DNA of 64,000 bases. It comes from Phialophora verrucosa. Lineage: Eukaryota > Ascomycota > Eurotiomycetes > Chaetothyriales > Herpotrichiellaceae. Under the pieces are notes generated by a model. The model saw nothing but the letters and a program-made list of their open reading frames with translations, did not search any database and had not been told where the DNA came from. Below are positions 54,073 to 63,935 of this stretch, piece after piece; the stretch's first letter is position 1; every line of letters begins with the position of its first letter. Both the position numbers and the translations under genes were made by a program. Location of the stretch: positions 2,914,001 through 2,978,000 of the forward strand of contig MSED01000003.1 of assembly GCA_002099365.1 (NCBI GenBank). The letters run 5' to 3'.

Positions 54073-57000
54073 ATGTCCGAGCGAAAAGGTTCTCAGCCGG
54101 CCGTCGAGGGCCAGAAGAACAAGGATGAGACCGATCTCACCACCATCCTCAATGAGAGCCAGCGCGCCGACTTGACCCTGCTTGTCGCCAATGCGACCGA
54201 GTCGATGCGAAAACTAATCATCGACAACTTCGATGCAATGGCTGGCCTGGATAAGAGTCTTCTTCGGGCGGGGATGACCGAGGACGAGAAGTTGATGGCA
54301 GCCGACCCTGCGAGCGCTGATGTCGGCGCCTATGACCGAGAACGCAAACTCAAAGCCGAGATCGAAAAGGACCTTTCCACACTAAAGATGAAGAACCTGA
54401 AGAAGAACGCTCTCAAGGCCTTCGACGATTGGCGCGAACAGGTCATCTTACGCGTGGGACAAGTCGTCAATTCGGAAAGGACTGCTCAAGAACAGATGCA
54501 GAAGCGTGCCAGAGCCGACAAAGCGATGCCGCAGGCCCCAAATACCACCGGCAGGATTATGGAAGCTGGCAATCGCGCCGTTAATCTGAAGTTCAAGGAT
54601 GTGTTTCCGCCAACGCGGACTCCCTTGACCAAGATGGCCATGAACCAGCGGACCTTGATTCTCCATTCACTACTTCTGCTGCTCTTGTCGCTAGAGCACT
54701 ATAACGCATACTCGCGCGTACTTCTGCTCAACCTGACTTCATCGCTGAAATTGCCGCTGAAGACCTTCGAACAAGACGAGTATGCTACAGCCAAGGGACT
54801 CCTCGAAGCGGCAAAGGAAATGACTGCTGACGACGAGATTAAGAGGAAGGTTAAGGAGAACGAGGAGACGAGGAAAAGAAGAGTCCGCTATGCCACCGTT
54901 GCGGGAGCTGCTATCCTTGGTGTCACGGGCGGTATGGCTGCACCTCTTGTCGCCGCAGGGGTTGGTTCGGTCATGGGCGGACTCGGCTTAGGTGCAACCT
55001 CTGCGGCTGCTTATCTGGGTTCTGTTGCCGGAAGCTCAGTTCTCGTCGGTAGTTTGTTTGGCGCCTATGGTGGCAGAATGACAGGCCAGATGATGGACTC
55101 GTATGCTCGTGAGGTTGAGGACTTTCAGTTCCTCCCGGTTCACGGCAGCAGCAGCAAGAAGACCAGCGAAGACGAAGACCAAGGCGCACAGGAAGCCAGC
55201 GAACACGACCACAAGCTTCGCGTCACAATTGGCATTTCCGGCTGGTTGACTGAGAAAGAAGAAGTCGTCAAGCCATGGCGGTCGCTAGGGACAGGCGCCG
55301 AAATTTTCGCGCTTAAGTACGAGCTTGAAGCACTGCTAAACTTGGGCAATGCAATGAACGGGATGGTGCAGTCGGCAGCATGGGGCTATGCCCAGAAAGA
55401 AATCATCGCGCAGACAATTTTTGCAGACCTCGCGGCGGCGATGTGGCCAATGGCGTTGATGAAGGTGGCGAGGGTCGTCGACAATCCTTTCAGCGTCGCC
55501 AAAAGTCGGGCCGACAAGGCTGGAGAGGTCCTGGCCGACGCCCTTATCAACCGTGCTCAAGGGGAACGGCCAGTCACGTTGATCGGGTATTCCCTGGGAG
55601 CCAGAGTCATCTACACCTGCCTCATGAGCCTGGCAAAACGGAAGGAATTCGGCCTTGTCGAAAATGCGGTTTTGATCGGCGGTCCAACTCCCAGCGATAC
55701 GAGCGACTGGAGAGTCCTTCGCAGTGCGGTGGCAGGTAGACTTGTCAACGTCTATTCGGTCAACGACTATGTCCTTGGATTTATGTACCGCACGTCGGCA
55801 ATCCAATACGGTGTTGCCGGTTTGCAAAAGGTCGAAGGTTTGGCCTCGGTGGAGAACTTCGATGTGTCTGATGATGTGAGCAGCCACCAGCGCTACCGCT
55901 ACCTCATTGGTGCGATCTTGAAGAAGATTGGGTTCGAGGATATCGACATGAATGCCATCGAGCGTGAAAAGGAAGAACTGGCCAAGATGGAGGAAGAAGA
56001 GAAGAAACAGTCTCGTGCGGCTCAGAAAAAGTGGCTTCTGAGACGCGAATCGAATGGCGGGAAGGTAGACGAGGCTGCTGAGGGAGAAGCCGAAGCCGAC
56101 GAACTGGAAAAGAAAATCCAAGAGCAGACGAATAAGAGCCTGATGACAAGGGCCATCGAGTACTTCTACACGCCGAGCATGCCGAGTGAGAAGGATGCTC
56201 AAAAGGTCGCCGGCAACCTCCAAAAGACGGGCCAAGGTCCCGCCAATGCTGGAAACATTGCAAGTCAAAAGGCCAAGGACGTCCAATCCTCGACGGAAAG
56301 CTATGCAACCTACCTCTACAGACACCTACCTAGCATGCCACACGTTAACCGTACGGCGGCGGCCAGAACAGGGCAGAAACCCGCACCCGTCGAATCGGGC
56401 AAAGCGACGCAAGCGCAGCAGACAGCTGAGGCAGCAAGCAGCCAAGGACAAAGTTATGTCCAGCAAGCGTCGCAGTACTTACCGTCCCTGCCTGGCATAC
56501 CATCAATGTCGGGTCGGGATAAAGATAAAAAGGAAGCCAAATCAGGGCAGCCAGAGACAACTTCAGGAAAGGCAACGGAGTCCGCATCGAAAGGAGCAAA
56601 TGCCTCCACATCCGCAGCCCAAACCACAGCAGGTGCAGTCTCCGACGTTGTCACGCCGACTGTCAGAAATACTCTCAACCCGAGCGATAATCCTGCCGTC
56701 AAATCTACAAAACGCGCAGCCAGACAGGCGCCGATAATCCACCAAGCTAAAGATCGCACACCTGCTCCGGTGAAGGAGAAGACAGAAGAAGTCTCTGATG
56801 CTGCTGGCACCACCGTACAGAACACGACACAGACCGCAGAGAAGGGCTTGAGTACGGCGGCGAGCAGAGCTACTGAGGCCGGACAAGCCGCGGCAGATAA
56901 GACTCGCGATGCCGGCCAGAATGCCTCCGGAGAGGGTCAAAACACAGCCAAGACAGGGCAAGGCTATACGTCCCGAGCGGCGTCCTACCTACCCAGCATG

Positions 57001-57852
57001 CCGAGCTTAGGCTTTGGAGGCAGAGGGGCAAAGAGACCCGCGCCACCAAAACTGCAGAAAAGATCGTCGGAAGCAAAGAAAGATATCCCCAAGGATGCTA
57101 CGAAGAGCGCGCTGAAACCCGAGAAACCGACGCCCTCAGGCGTGAAATCACCACCAAAGCTCGATCGTGCCTCCTCAGGTATAAGGTCACCACCAGCAGC
57201 AAAACCGGAACGGATCCCCTCGGGAATGAAGTCCCCTCCCCCCAAACTCGACCGCCTCCCCTCCGGCGTCAAGTCGCCGCCACCGAAACTCCATCGAACC
57301 CCTTCTGGGGTGAAATCGCCGCCGACATCTGTCCCGACACCGAACCTCGTGGAGCGAATAAGAAGTGGAATCAAGCCGCCGCCAAAACTGGGTCCGCGAA
57401 GGACGTCAAGTCAACAGGCGCAGGCGCTGGGTGCGGCGCCACCCACGCCGGCGGCAATTGGCGAGAGGTTGGCAAGTATACCGTCTGGTGGTGCCGGAGC
57501 CGGTACCGCTGGACAGGCAGAGAGCACGGCGAAGCAGGCAGGAAATACAGCTGCCGGCACGGCGAATCAAGCGGGAGACGCTGTAGCGAGCGAGGGCACA
57601 CAAGCAGGCGACGAGATCACAGGGACAGCGAGCGATGGCGCAAAGAAAGGCGATAGTCCCGCCTCGACCCAACAAGAGAAAATCTCGGCGGCGGGACCGA
57701 CACCTTCACTGCCTGGAGCCGGAGCTGCGAAAGAAGCCGCGGCCTCGGCGACCGATGTGGCTGGCCGGGCTGGAGAGACGGGCATGAATGCGGCAAAGGC
57801 GGGAGGGGGATACCTTGCTGGCATGGGAAAGTCGGTCGGATTGGGCCGGTGA
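54073..57852 (+). CDS. DUF726 membrane-associated lipase-like protein (yeast Mil1/YFL034W type)
   Basis: An intronless 1259-aa protein. Residues 1-270 are helical and charged. Residues 270-345 are a Gly/Ala-rich hydrophobic stretch (VAGAAILGVTGGMAAPLVAA and on) able to span or enter the membrane. Residues 375-620 form the DUF726 alpha/beta-hydrolase region: LRVTIGISGWLTEKEEVVKPW, LKYELEALLNLGNAM, the nucleophile elbow LIGYSLGAR (Ser507), VENAVLIGGPTP and VYSVNDYVLGF, where the Asp may be catalytic. Yeast YFL034W (Mil1) binds the AP-1 mu2 adaptin and is proposed to act at endosome/TGN membranes. The C-terminal 580 residues are disordered and repetitive: four YLPSMP-like motifs, LEA-like Ala/Thr/Gln/Gly runs, and a tandem SGVKSPPPKLDR repeat at about residues 1020-1110. 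The tail is far longer than in yeast. Confidence 0.9.
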   Translation: MSERKGSQPAVEGQKNKDETDLTTILNESQRADLTLLVANATESMRKLIIDNFDAMAGLDKSLLRAGMTEDEKLMAADPASADVGAYDRERKLKAEIEKDLSTLKMKNLKKNALKAFDDWREQVILRVGQVVNSERTAQEQMQKRARADKAMPQAPNTTGRIMEAGNRAVNLKFKDVFPPTRTPLTKMAMNQRTLILHSLLLLLLSLEHYNAYSRVLLLNLTSSLKLPLKTFEQDEYATAKGLLEAAKEMTADDEIKRKVKENEETRKRRVRYATVAGAAILGVTGGMAAPLVAAGVGSVMGGLGLGATSAAAYLGSVAGSSVLVGSLFGAYGGRMTGQMMDSYAREVEDFQFLPVHGSSSKKTSEDEDQGAQEASEHDHKLRVTIGISGWLTEKEEVVKPWRSLGTGAEIFALKYELEALLNLGNAMNGMVQSAAWGYAQKEIIAQTIFADLAAAMWPMALMKVARVVDNPFSVAKSRADKAGEVLADALINRAQGERPVTLIGYSLGARVIYTCLMSLAKRKEFGLVENAVLIGGPTPSDTSDWRVLRSAVAGRLVNVYSVNDYVLGFMYRTSAIQYGVAGLQKVEGLASVENFDVSDDVSSHQRYRYLIGAILKKIGFEDIDMNAIEREKEELAKMEEEEKKQSRAAQKKWLLRRESNGGKVDEAAEGEAEADELEKKIQEQTNKSLMTRAIEYFYTPSMPSEKDAQKVAGNLQKTGQGPANAGNIASQKAKDVQSSTESYATYLYRHLPSMPHVNRTAAARTGQKPAPVESGKATQAQQTAEAASSQGQSYVQQASQYLPSLPGIPSMSGRDKDKKEAKSGQPETTSGKATESASKGANASTSAAQTTAGAVSDVVTPTVRNTLNPSDNPAVKSTKRAARQAPIIHQAKDRTPAPVKEKTEEVSDAAGTTVQNTTQTAEKGLSTAASRATEAGQAAADKTRDAGQNASGEGQNTAKTGQGYTSRAASYLPSMPSLGFGGRGAKRPAPPKLQKRSSEAKKDIPKDATKSALKPEKPTPSGVKSPPKLDRASSGIRSPPAAKPERIPSGMKSPPPKLDRLPSGVKSPPPKLHRTPSGVKSPPTSVPTPNLVERIRSGIKPPPKLGPRRTSSQQAQALGAAPPTPAAIGERLASIPSGGAGAGTAGQAESTAKQAGNTAAGTANQAGDAVASEGTQAGDEITGTASDGAKKGDSPASTQQEKISAAGPTPSLPGAGAAKEAAASATDVAGRAGETGMNAAKAGGGYLAGMGKSVGLGR
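57133..57395 (+). repeat. Coding tandem repeat, PSGVKSPPxKLxR type
   Basis: About six degenerate copies of a 13-16-codon unit (SGVKSPPKLDR, SGIRSPPAAKPER, SGMKSPPPKLDR, SGVKSPPPKLHR, SGVKSPPTSV, SGIKPPPKLG) in the tail of the DUF726 protein. Confidence 0.85.
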
Positions 57853-59032
57853 AGCAATGGTAAGTGACGAGTGGCAAGTGGCATGTGGCAAGCGGGTGAC
57901 TTGAGTGACTTGCGAGGCATCGACGAAGTACGACTAGTGGAGAGGGAAAATGCAACGAAATGAGCTACGGCATGGCATGTTGAATCGGACGATCTGCTTA
58001 TGAAAGACATGGCTGTGATTGCGATGTCTACCTCGCATATGCGTAGATACATATAGCAAGATGTTGGGCAATGGCAATGGCAATGGCAATGCAAAAGTTC
58101 ATTATATACCCCAGAAGAAAAGGCTCAGATAATATCTAATGTATCAATGCAGCAGTGCGCCAGTGCGCCAGTGCTTGACTGTCCGGTTTATGCTCACTAC
58201 ATACCCTCCGACATGCCATATCGATACATAAATATCTATCTTTCGCCCATCGTCGACCGTCATAGACGAAGAGTTGGGCTGTGTTTCCTCGCCTCTCATG
58301 CAAATAAGATATATTCCGCCCATGACATCCCCAACGACGTGGCGTCGACCGTTGACTATTCACATTCTCGCTTTGGGCTTAATACAGTATTCGGGGCGCG
58401 ATGTTGTCATTGAAGACGAGGGGAGAGATTCCCGGTTGACGAGAGCGCAGGGTATCACGATTCGAAGATGATTTACTTCTGCTTTTTGAGGGGGAGGGTG
58501 TGCGCGCGCACAGAGAACGCTAGAGGACCTGGACTTGAAGGTTCTTGGCGGTGAGGGATGAGAAAGACGGAGGAAGGGGAGGGTCAATGCCTACCCGTTT
58601 GGAGCCGGCTTCGGATTCGAACTCGCGAGAGCCATGCGGCGCTGGAGGTGTTGTGCTACTGTCTGTGTCGATTTAGATTGGAGGCACCCACGGTACCTGA
58701 CTTGACTGAGGTCGTTGCTCCGTATCTGTGAAAAAGCAAAGCATGGGCAAAGGACACTGGACATACAGGACGCACATTCAGACCAGGGAATTGAATTTCA
58801 GGGAAAATCAAAGGGAGTGGTCTCCGTCACTTTTGATAGTGCTCGACTTGCTGTCGTGAGCCACGAATATAGTACATAACAATGCAACCACTAACTACTA
58901 CATGCATGCTCCCATGCGCCATGACCCACGTATGGGTTGTTAGCAGCCTGCCTACCTTGGGACAAGGCCACAGCAGTCATCTTCGCATAATGATGCTTAA
59001 CCCGGGCATAGCTTTTGCGTGTCTCGCATGCC
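57853..59032. other. Convergent intergenic region
   Basis: 1180 bp. Short tandem repeats: GGCAAT x4 at about 58073-58091 and GTGCGCCA x2-3 at about 58152-58172. No coding frame with support. Confidence 0.45.
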
Positions 59033-60313
59033 TTACTCGTCTCCGACAAGAATGTCCAGTTTGCCCCTCACAGACTTGACTGTGACGCTATTCCGGCTAC
59101 TATCTCCCTGTCGGCCCACAAGGCCACCGACAACCTTTTCAACCGCGAGATCCTTACCTGCAAGCTTGACGTCGCCAACCACGCCTCTTGCATCGATCGT
59201 GCCCTGGAAATTGGACGGGTATGTGATCAATTGGTCGCCGTTAATGGATGTGTGCGATGATTCGAGCAGACGCTCCGCGGCGATCGAGTTCACGTACACA
59301 CGCGAGTTTCCGGACGCAATCGTCGTCGACAGGCTGGCGCGGGGGTCGGAGTGTTTGAAGTCGACGCCGATGTAAATACTGCCGGAGGCGACGTCGACGG
59401 TGGTGGAGTTGTAGATGGAGAGCGTGCCTTTGAGGTGCCCATTGCCGAGGTGGATCTTTGTGGCGCCTTGATTGCCCGATGAGATGTCAGGAATATCGAG
59501 GGTGACGTTGCCGTGGCCTACGTCGATGTTGGTTTCATAGCGGGCGTGCACGAGAGAGCCTTTCAGCGCACCGTTGCCGATGGAGATTTTTGTCGTGCTG
59601 GTGTATACAGGGCCGGGTTTGATAAATCCCTTGCCCACGCTGACCTTGAAGGTGTTGATCTCGAGGGACTCAGGAAGGCCGCTGAAGTCGACCATGTGAC
59701 GGGGCACGTCGACCTGGAACTGTGGGATGGCGAACTCGCCGATGATGTTGGAAGGGATCTGGATTTTAGCGGAGGCATAGGTCTCCAGTCTGCCTGCGTT
59801 AGGAGTATCGACGGTCAGGTAGCCATTCTCTTCCTTGACTGTAACCTCGCCATTCTTGTCCTTTTTGTTGGTCTTGATGTCCAAGTCGATCACGACTTTG
59901 TCCGATAGTTTGGAAGTTTCAAAGACGACTTTGCCGAAGGCTTGAGATCCTCGGACGGAGAACCCAGACGCAGTCGCGGGCTCGAATTCGAAGTGAGTAG
60001 TGCCCTGAAAGGGTCTCCAGTCCTCAATCGGTGGAAATGGGTGCTGGTGACCACCGTCATCGAAAGAGTCGTAGTTCGAATGCATTTGCGTTCTCAGACC
60101 GTGGCAGCCTCGGGGTAGTGCTTCGAAGACGAGATAGCAGACTTTCAAAACCAGGACGACGCTGAGGACTGCAAAGCAACGTCTGAAGAACCGGCCGATG
60201 GGGTTGCTGCGTCTTGCTGGAGGCGTCCGAGTACGAGTAGACGTCGCTGGGGCGGGAAGCACCTCGACGTCAGACACCTTCTCGGCAGGATAGCCATTGG
60301 CTGGGGTCGACAT
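59033..60313 (-). CDS. Type II membrane-anchored protein with beta-repeat ectodomain
   Basis: An intronless 426-aa protein (first ATG at 60313). The N-terminal 40 residues are polar and end in Arg-rich sequence (PPARRSNPIGRFFRR). A TM helix follows (CFAVLSVVLVLKVCYLVF), giving a type II topology with the C-terminus outside or in the lumen. The remainder is beta-rich, with evenly spaced Gly/Asn/Ser/Thr and recurring GNGALKGSL and GNGHLKGTL turns, like the right-handed beta-helix or DUF4097-type putative adhesin folds. Similar fungal proteins are common and uncharacterised. There is no signal-peptide cleavage site because the hydrophobic segment starts near residue 47. Function is unknown; a cell-surface or endomembrane role is inferred. 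Confidence 0.8.
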   Translation of the reverse strand: MSTPANGYPAEKVSDVEVLPAPATSTRTRTPPARRSNPIGRFFRRCFAVLSVVLVLKVCYLVFEALPRGCHGLRTQMHSNYDSFDDGGHQHPFPPIEDWRPFQGTTHFEFEPATASGFSVRGSQAFGKVVFETSKLSDKVVIDLDIKTNKKDKNGEVTVKEENGYLTVDTPNAGRLETYASAKIQIPSNIIGEFAIPQFQVDVPRHMVDFSGLPESLEINTFKVSVGKGFIKPGPVYTSTTKISIGNGALKGSLVHARYETNIDVGHGNVTLDIPDISSGNQGATKIHLGNGHLKGTLSIYNSTTVDVASGSIYIGVDFKHSDPRASLSTTIASGNSRVYVNSIAAERLLESSHTSINGDQLITYPSNFQGTIDARGVVGDVKLAGKDLAVEKVVGGLVGRQGDSSRNSVTVKSVRGKLDILVGDE

Positions 60314-61212
60314 TCTGACTGTACTGTAGCAGGTGAATGTGCTGTGAGGAGGATCAGATTGGGGGCAGAACGATGAGAAAGGACTCAAGATATCTTTTAT
60401 TAGCAAGAAGAAAGGTGCTGGATTGAGTGCTGCCTGCAGATCATTGCAACCGGACTTCTGTCTGAGTTGGTTGAGGATGAGGTCACTGCCCTGTCACTTC
60501 CACAGTGTGACAGGACAGGACTTTAGGCCGTTGCACTTGCCACGTCCTGTTTGCTCCAACCACAGGCACCGTCAGCCCCATGTGAGAGCAAGTTGCCATG
60601 ATGTCTGTGACTTTCTTGTGCTAACCGAGCGCGGAAAGTCGATATGGACAATTCAATTCCCATCTTGCTGATGCCTCTTCTCTCTTCCCCGCTTCACGGA
60701 AATCGATGCCGTGTACTGTAAACATTCAAAATATGCCAAGACCTCCTTCCTTGTTCAGCTAAGATGAATACATTGTGTTTCATCCGGTTGTCGTCCAAGT
60801 CATTGCCATTCATTCGCTTTGCTAGGCGGGTTCAGTCATCAGGTCAATCGAGCAGAATGGGACAATGCAGAGTTCCAATGGACACTAACCATTGATGATC
60901 TCTCCGAAAAATAGCCGCCAAGAGCAGTTTGATGTCTTGATCATAGCTGTTGGGATATCCAACACCGAGAGAGAGCCTCTCCAGTATGGTCAAAGCGCCA
61001 GATAGGCGAGAATAAATAAGAGGGGGAACTCTGTACACGCGTTTACAACGACAGTTGATTAGGATTGAAATACGGTATGTGGAACAGCCCGTCCGTCCCG
61101 TCATCATGTCATTATGTATCTCAGGGGTAAGATATGTGCTCTGAAGAGCCCAGTTGGCTAGAAATCATCATCGTGTATTCTGGGGCGATGGATGTTGCCC
61201 GTCCCTAATCGA
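60314..61212. promoter_or_regulatory. Intergenic: promoter of the membrane-anchored protein gene
   Basis: 899 bp between two minus-strand genes. No gene supported; a 60844-61107 frame has no likeness to any family. Confidence 0.4.
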
Positions 61213-63252
61213 TTATAACAGTCCCGGTCCCTGATGTGGTGGACTGGCCGCCGGACTCCTTTCTGTCTCGATCTTCGTTCTCAGCATCTTGACATAGATG
61301 CTTTGACTGTTTGGACTCGCACTCAGCACGTCGAAGAGGTACCGCAGCTCTTGGCTCTCAGACCAATTTGCGTTGGCAATGGTCAATGCGTCCATCAGCG
61401 TGTAGGCCACCTCAAAGAGCTTCTCAAATATCCCGAGGCCGTGGACGAGGATTGCACCGTGGCTGATATCCGCAATCATCGCATGAAGATTCTTCGCAAT
61501 GGTGATGGGGTACGTGGAAGAAAAGATCGGATCAGACGCACTGTAGCTGATCAGACCTTGGCGCATAGATGCCTGCCAAAATATTAGACGTAACCATTGA
61601 TGCGTAATGAGCACATCTGCTCTCTGTATGTCCGTCATGTGAAAGTCCTCAAAGGACATCTCGTTTAATGAGTGTTGGATGGCCGCTATGTTCTCATAAG
61701 GCTCATACCCGGATGACTCCGAGTCGAGTGATGTTGAGCTCCAGAGACGAACGAATTTCTCGTCCAGGACAGAGAATAAATTGACCAGAGCAGCAAAACC
61801 GGCGAGGATGACACCATCCTGGTCGTCAAAGTATTCCGTGGAGAGTCGAGGCAGGCGGGATATTTGGGCAGGTTTATTACGGAGGATCGCCAACCCCCGT
61901 TCAGTGATAAATAAGAGAGCAAAAGTGCGCCGAGAGCAGATTGCTTGGATCTGGTCCATGCCAACGTAGGTAGATTCGAGGTGAAGGCCCTGTTCAATGG
62001 ACATGGAAATGGCCTCTCGCAGGTAGAAATGATGTGCCCGGGGTCTCTTAAGCTCGAAAAGAGCAACAGAGATATGGTAGCTGGCTTGTATCGACAACAG
62101 CGTGGCTGTTTCGGCCCAGTCATACTGCCGGCGTAGAAAAAGGCATATTTCTACAAACTGCTTGGCCAGTTGCATTTTCTTGTCCAAGGAGAGGTCAGAT
62201 TGCGGCGTTGCGTGAAGGACCGTGTTGGCACAGATCGACAGGATGAGGATCTTCTCTTCATTCGATAGTTCGTCATGTCGGTTGAGCCGGAGAAGGAATG
62301 AACCTTCGTGAATTGTTGGGCGAATCGGGTAGAGATGTCGGAAGTATTGGCGAATGCACTGTGTCATTAAATACGCCGACAGTTCGAACTCGGCAGCGAG
62401 GAGTTGTATCTGTATCTGATACGAATTCTGGAAGTCCCCGGAATTGCTTCGATACAGGTATTTGGGCCCGTGGAGCTGGGTTGGCGAGCTCGCCGTGGTT
62501 GGGGATGGAGAAGCGCCGCCGCTGGGCACACCCGTCAACAATGCGTCCAACGATGTGGGCTTGGTGAGTGGGGTGGAGGTCCTTGAAGGCGGCTGCACAT
62601 TGGATCTGGGGGGAGGGCCTTGCGGAATCGAAGCATGTGGCTCTTGGAAGATTTCGTGCGCGAGATCGCTGATCGACATGTACCCGTTCGGCGACATTGG
62701 TGCTTGAAACCGCAAGAGTTCGGACGGCTGCATCTGCCACGACGCGGGAAACTGGATCCCTGCTTGTGCAAATGCCGTGTGGGAAGTCGGATCCAAACCA
62801 GTGCCATTTTGGATCACAGGAACAGAGCGCGGGACGTGCAAAGGATCTAACGTTGGCCCATACGTCTCGCCAAATGGGGAAGCGGTCGGAGAGGTCAGTG
62901 GCGATTCCAATGGGCTGTCGTTGGTCACTGTTCGGTTCAGAGCAGGCATCTGCAGCTGCAACGGGGACAGGTCGAATGGAGGCAGGGACTGATCCTGCGG
63001 CGACGATGCCTGGCTTTCATCCCGCAGCTTTGCAATCACGGAGCCTGAGCCCTTCTTCGGTCCCCTCTTCTTTCGCACAATGTCCCGGGTACACCGTAGC
63101 CCAGCCGCGACACATCGATCGCAAGGCTCTTCTTTACTGCACCTCACTTTCCGTTTCCTGCATGCATCGCAGGGCAGTAGGGACTGGAGTGGTTCGGCCG
63201 CAGCCTGGGCTCCTGCGTCAGCCTCAGGCTGAGCTTCCCAACCGTCGGCCAT
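61213..63252 (-). CDS. Zn2Cys6 transcription factor with fungal-specific TF domain
   Basis: An intronless 679-aa protein. The zinc cluster is C28-x2-C31-x6-C38-x5-C44-x2-C47-x6-C54 (PCDACRKRKVRCSKEEPC, then DRC, AAGLRC). A basic linker follows (VRKKRGPKKGSGSVIAKLR). A Ser/Pro-rich segment (about residues 80-275) contains a run of Thr/Ser-Pro. The fungal-specific regulatory domain begins near residue 280 (LAAEFELSAYLMTQCIRQYF, then HLYPIRPTIHEGSFL) and includes SIQASYHISVALFELKRPRAHHFYLREA (given here split as seen) and CSRRTFALLFITERGLAI. The KRGPKKGSG linker is shared by regulators of sugar and maltose use, which suggests but does not prove a carbon-metabolism role. It is nuclear. No partner gene sits alongside. 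Confidence 0.92.
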   Translation of the reverse strand: MADGWEAQPEADAGAQAAAEPLQSLLPCDACRKRKVRCSKEEPCDRCVAAGLRCTRDIVRKKRGPKKGSGSVIAKLRDESQASSPQDQSLPPFDLSPLQLQMPALNRTVTNDSPLESPLTSPTASPFGETYGPTLDPLHVPRSVPVIQNGTGLDPTSHTAFAQAGIQFPASWQMQPSELLRFQAPMSPNGYMSISDLAHEIFQEPHASIPQGPPPRSNVQPPSRTSTPLTKPTSLDALLTGVPSGGASPSPTTASSPTQLHGPKYLYRSNSGDFQNSYQIQIQLLAAEFELSAYLMTQCIRQYFRHLYPIRPTIHEGSFLLRLNRHDELSNEEKILILSICANTVLHATPQSDLSLDKKMQLAKQFVEICLFLRRQYDWAETATLLSIQASYHISVALFELKRPRAHHFYLREAISMSIEQGLHLESTYVGMDQIQAICSRRTFALLFITERGLAILRNKPAQISRLPRLSTEYFDDQDGVILAGFAALVNLFSVLDEKFVRLWSSTSLDSESSGYEPYENIAAIQHSLNEMSFEDFHMTDIQRADVLITHQWLRLIFWQASMRQGLISYSASDPIFSSTYPITIAKNLHAMIADISHGAILVHGLGIFEKLFEVAYTLMDALTIANANWSESQELRYLFDVLSASPNSQSIYVKMLRTKIETERSPAASPPHQGPGLL

Positions 63253-63935
63253 TCATGAGATATTCGCGAGACCGTCTCGAAGTCTGAGAGGGCCGAGAGC
63301 TCTTGAGCACTCGAGAGCTTGAAGCCTGGAGATCCTTGCTCGGGTCACGGAGGAACATCCAGTAGGCTCAATAATTCAGAATGATACGGGCCCGCGCCCA
63401 TTAGCGACGAAGCATCATGCGAGAGAAAGGAGGGCTGGAGGTCTGTAGTCGCTGCGCCGGCACATGGAAGCCTCAGGGTGCCGGAAGAGAAGAGCAGAGG
63501 ATGACATGGTCCAGACAGGAACAAGGCATGTGCGTCGTGTGATGAGCTGAAGTCGAGTTCCAGAATAGGCGCAACCACAACCCCTCGAGCCCCTCGTTTG
63601 AGCGAAGGATTGATTTGTTTTGCGTGGGGTTGCAGTCTTCAGGCGGGGTGCCGCCAGGCTACTGGGCAAGTGTTTGGTTGGAAAAGCTGGGGAAAGATTT
63701 CCTGCTAGGCTTGGCTCGGCTTGGCCTAAAGCAGCTTTCAAGGCCCCCGGAAGCCTGATTTGGCGAGCCCAAGTCCCTGCCTGTTGGTTCCTGCATTTGA
63801 TTCAGTGATCAGCCGGGAACGAGGTACGATTGACTAAGTACACAGCAATCTCTCGTCCTGGAACGGCTCTCTTCCTCTCTACCTGGCATCTGTCCATCTC
63901 ATCCCGTCTCTTAATCGGCTCTCTGCCCAGTCGAG
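63253..63935. promoter_or_regulatory. Divergent promoter region at the right end
   Basis: 683 bp between the zinc-cluster gene (minus) and a probable plus-strand gene leaving the window. The last 80 bp are CT-rich, like a fungal leader. No other gene seen. Confidence 0.4.

Noticed and set aside
58600..58690. tRNA-like GGATTCGAACTC on the minus strand
   Set aside because: The T-loop sequence is present, but the flanking bases do not form a five-pair T stem and no anticodon or acceptor arm can be drawn.
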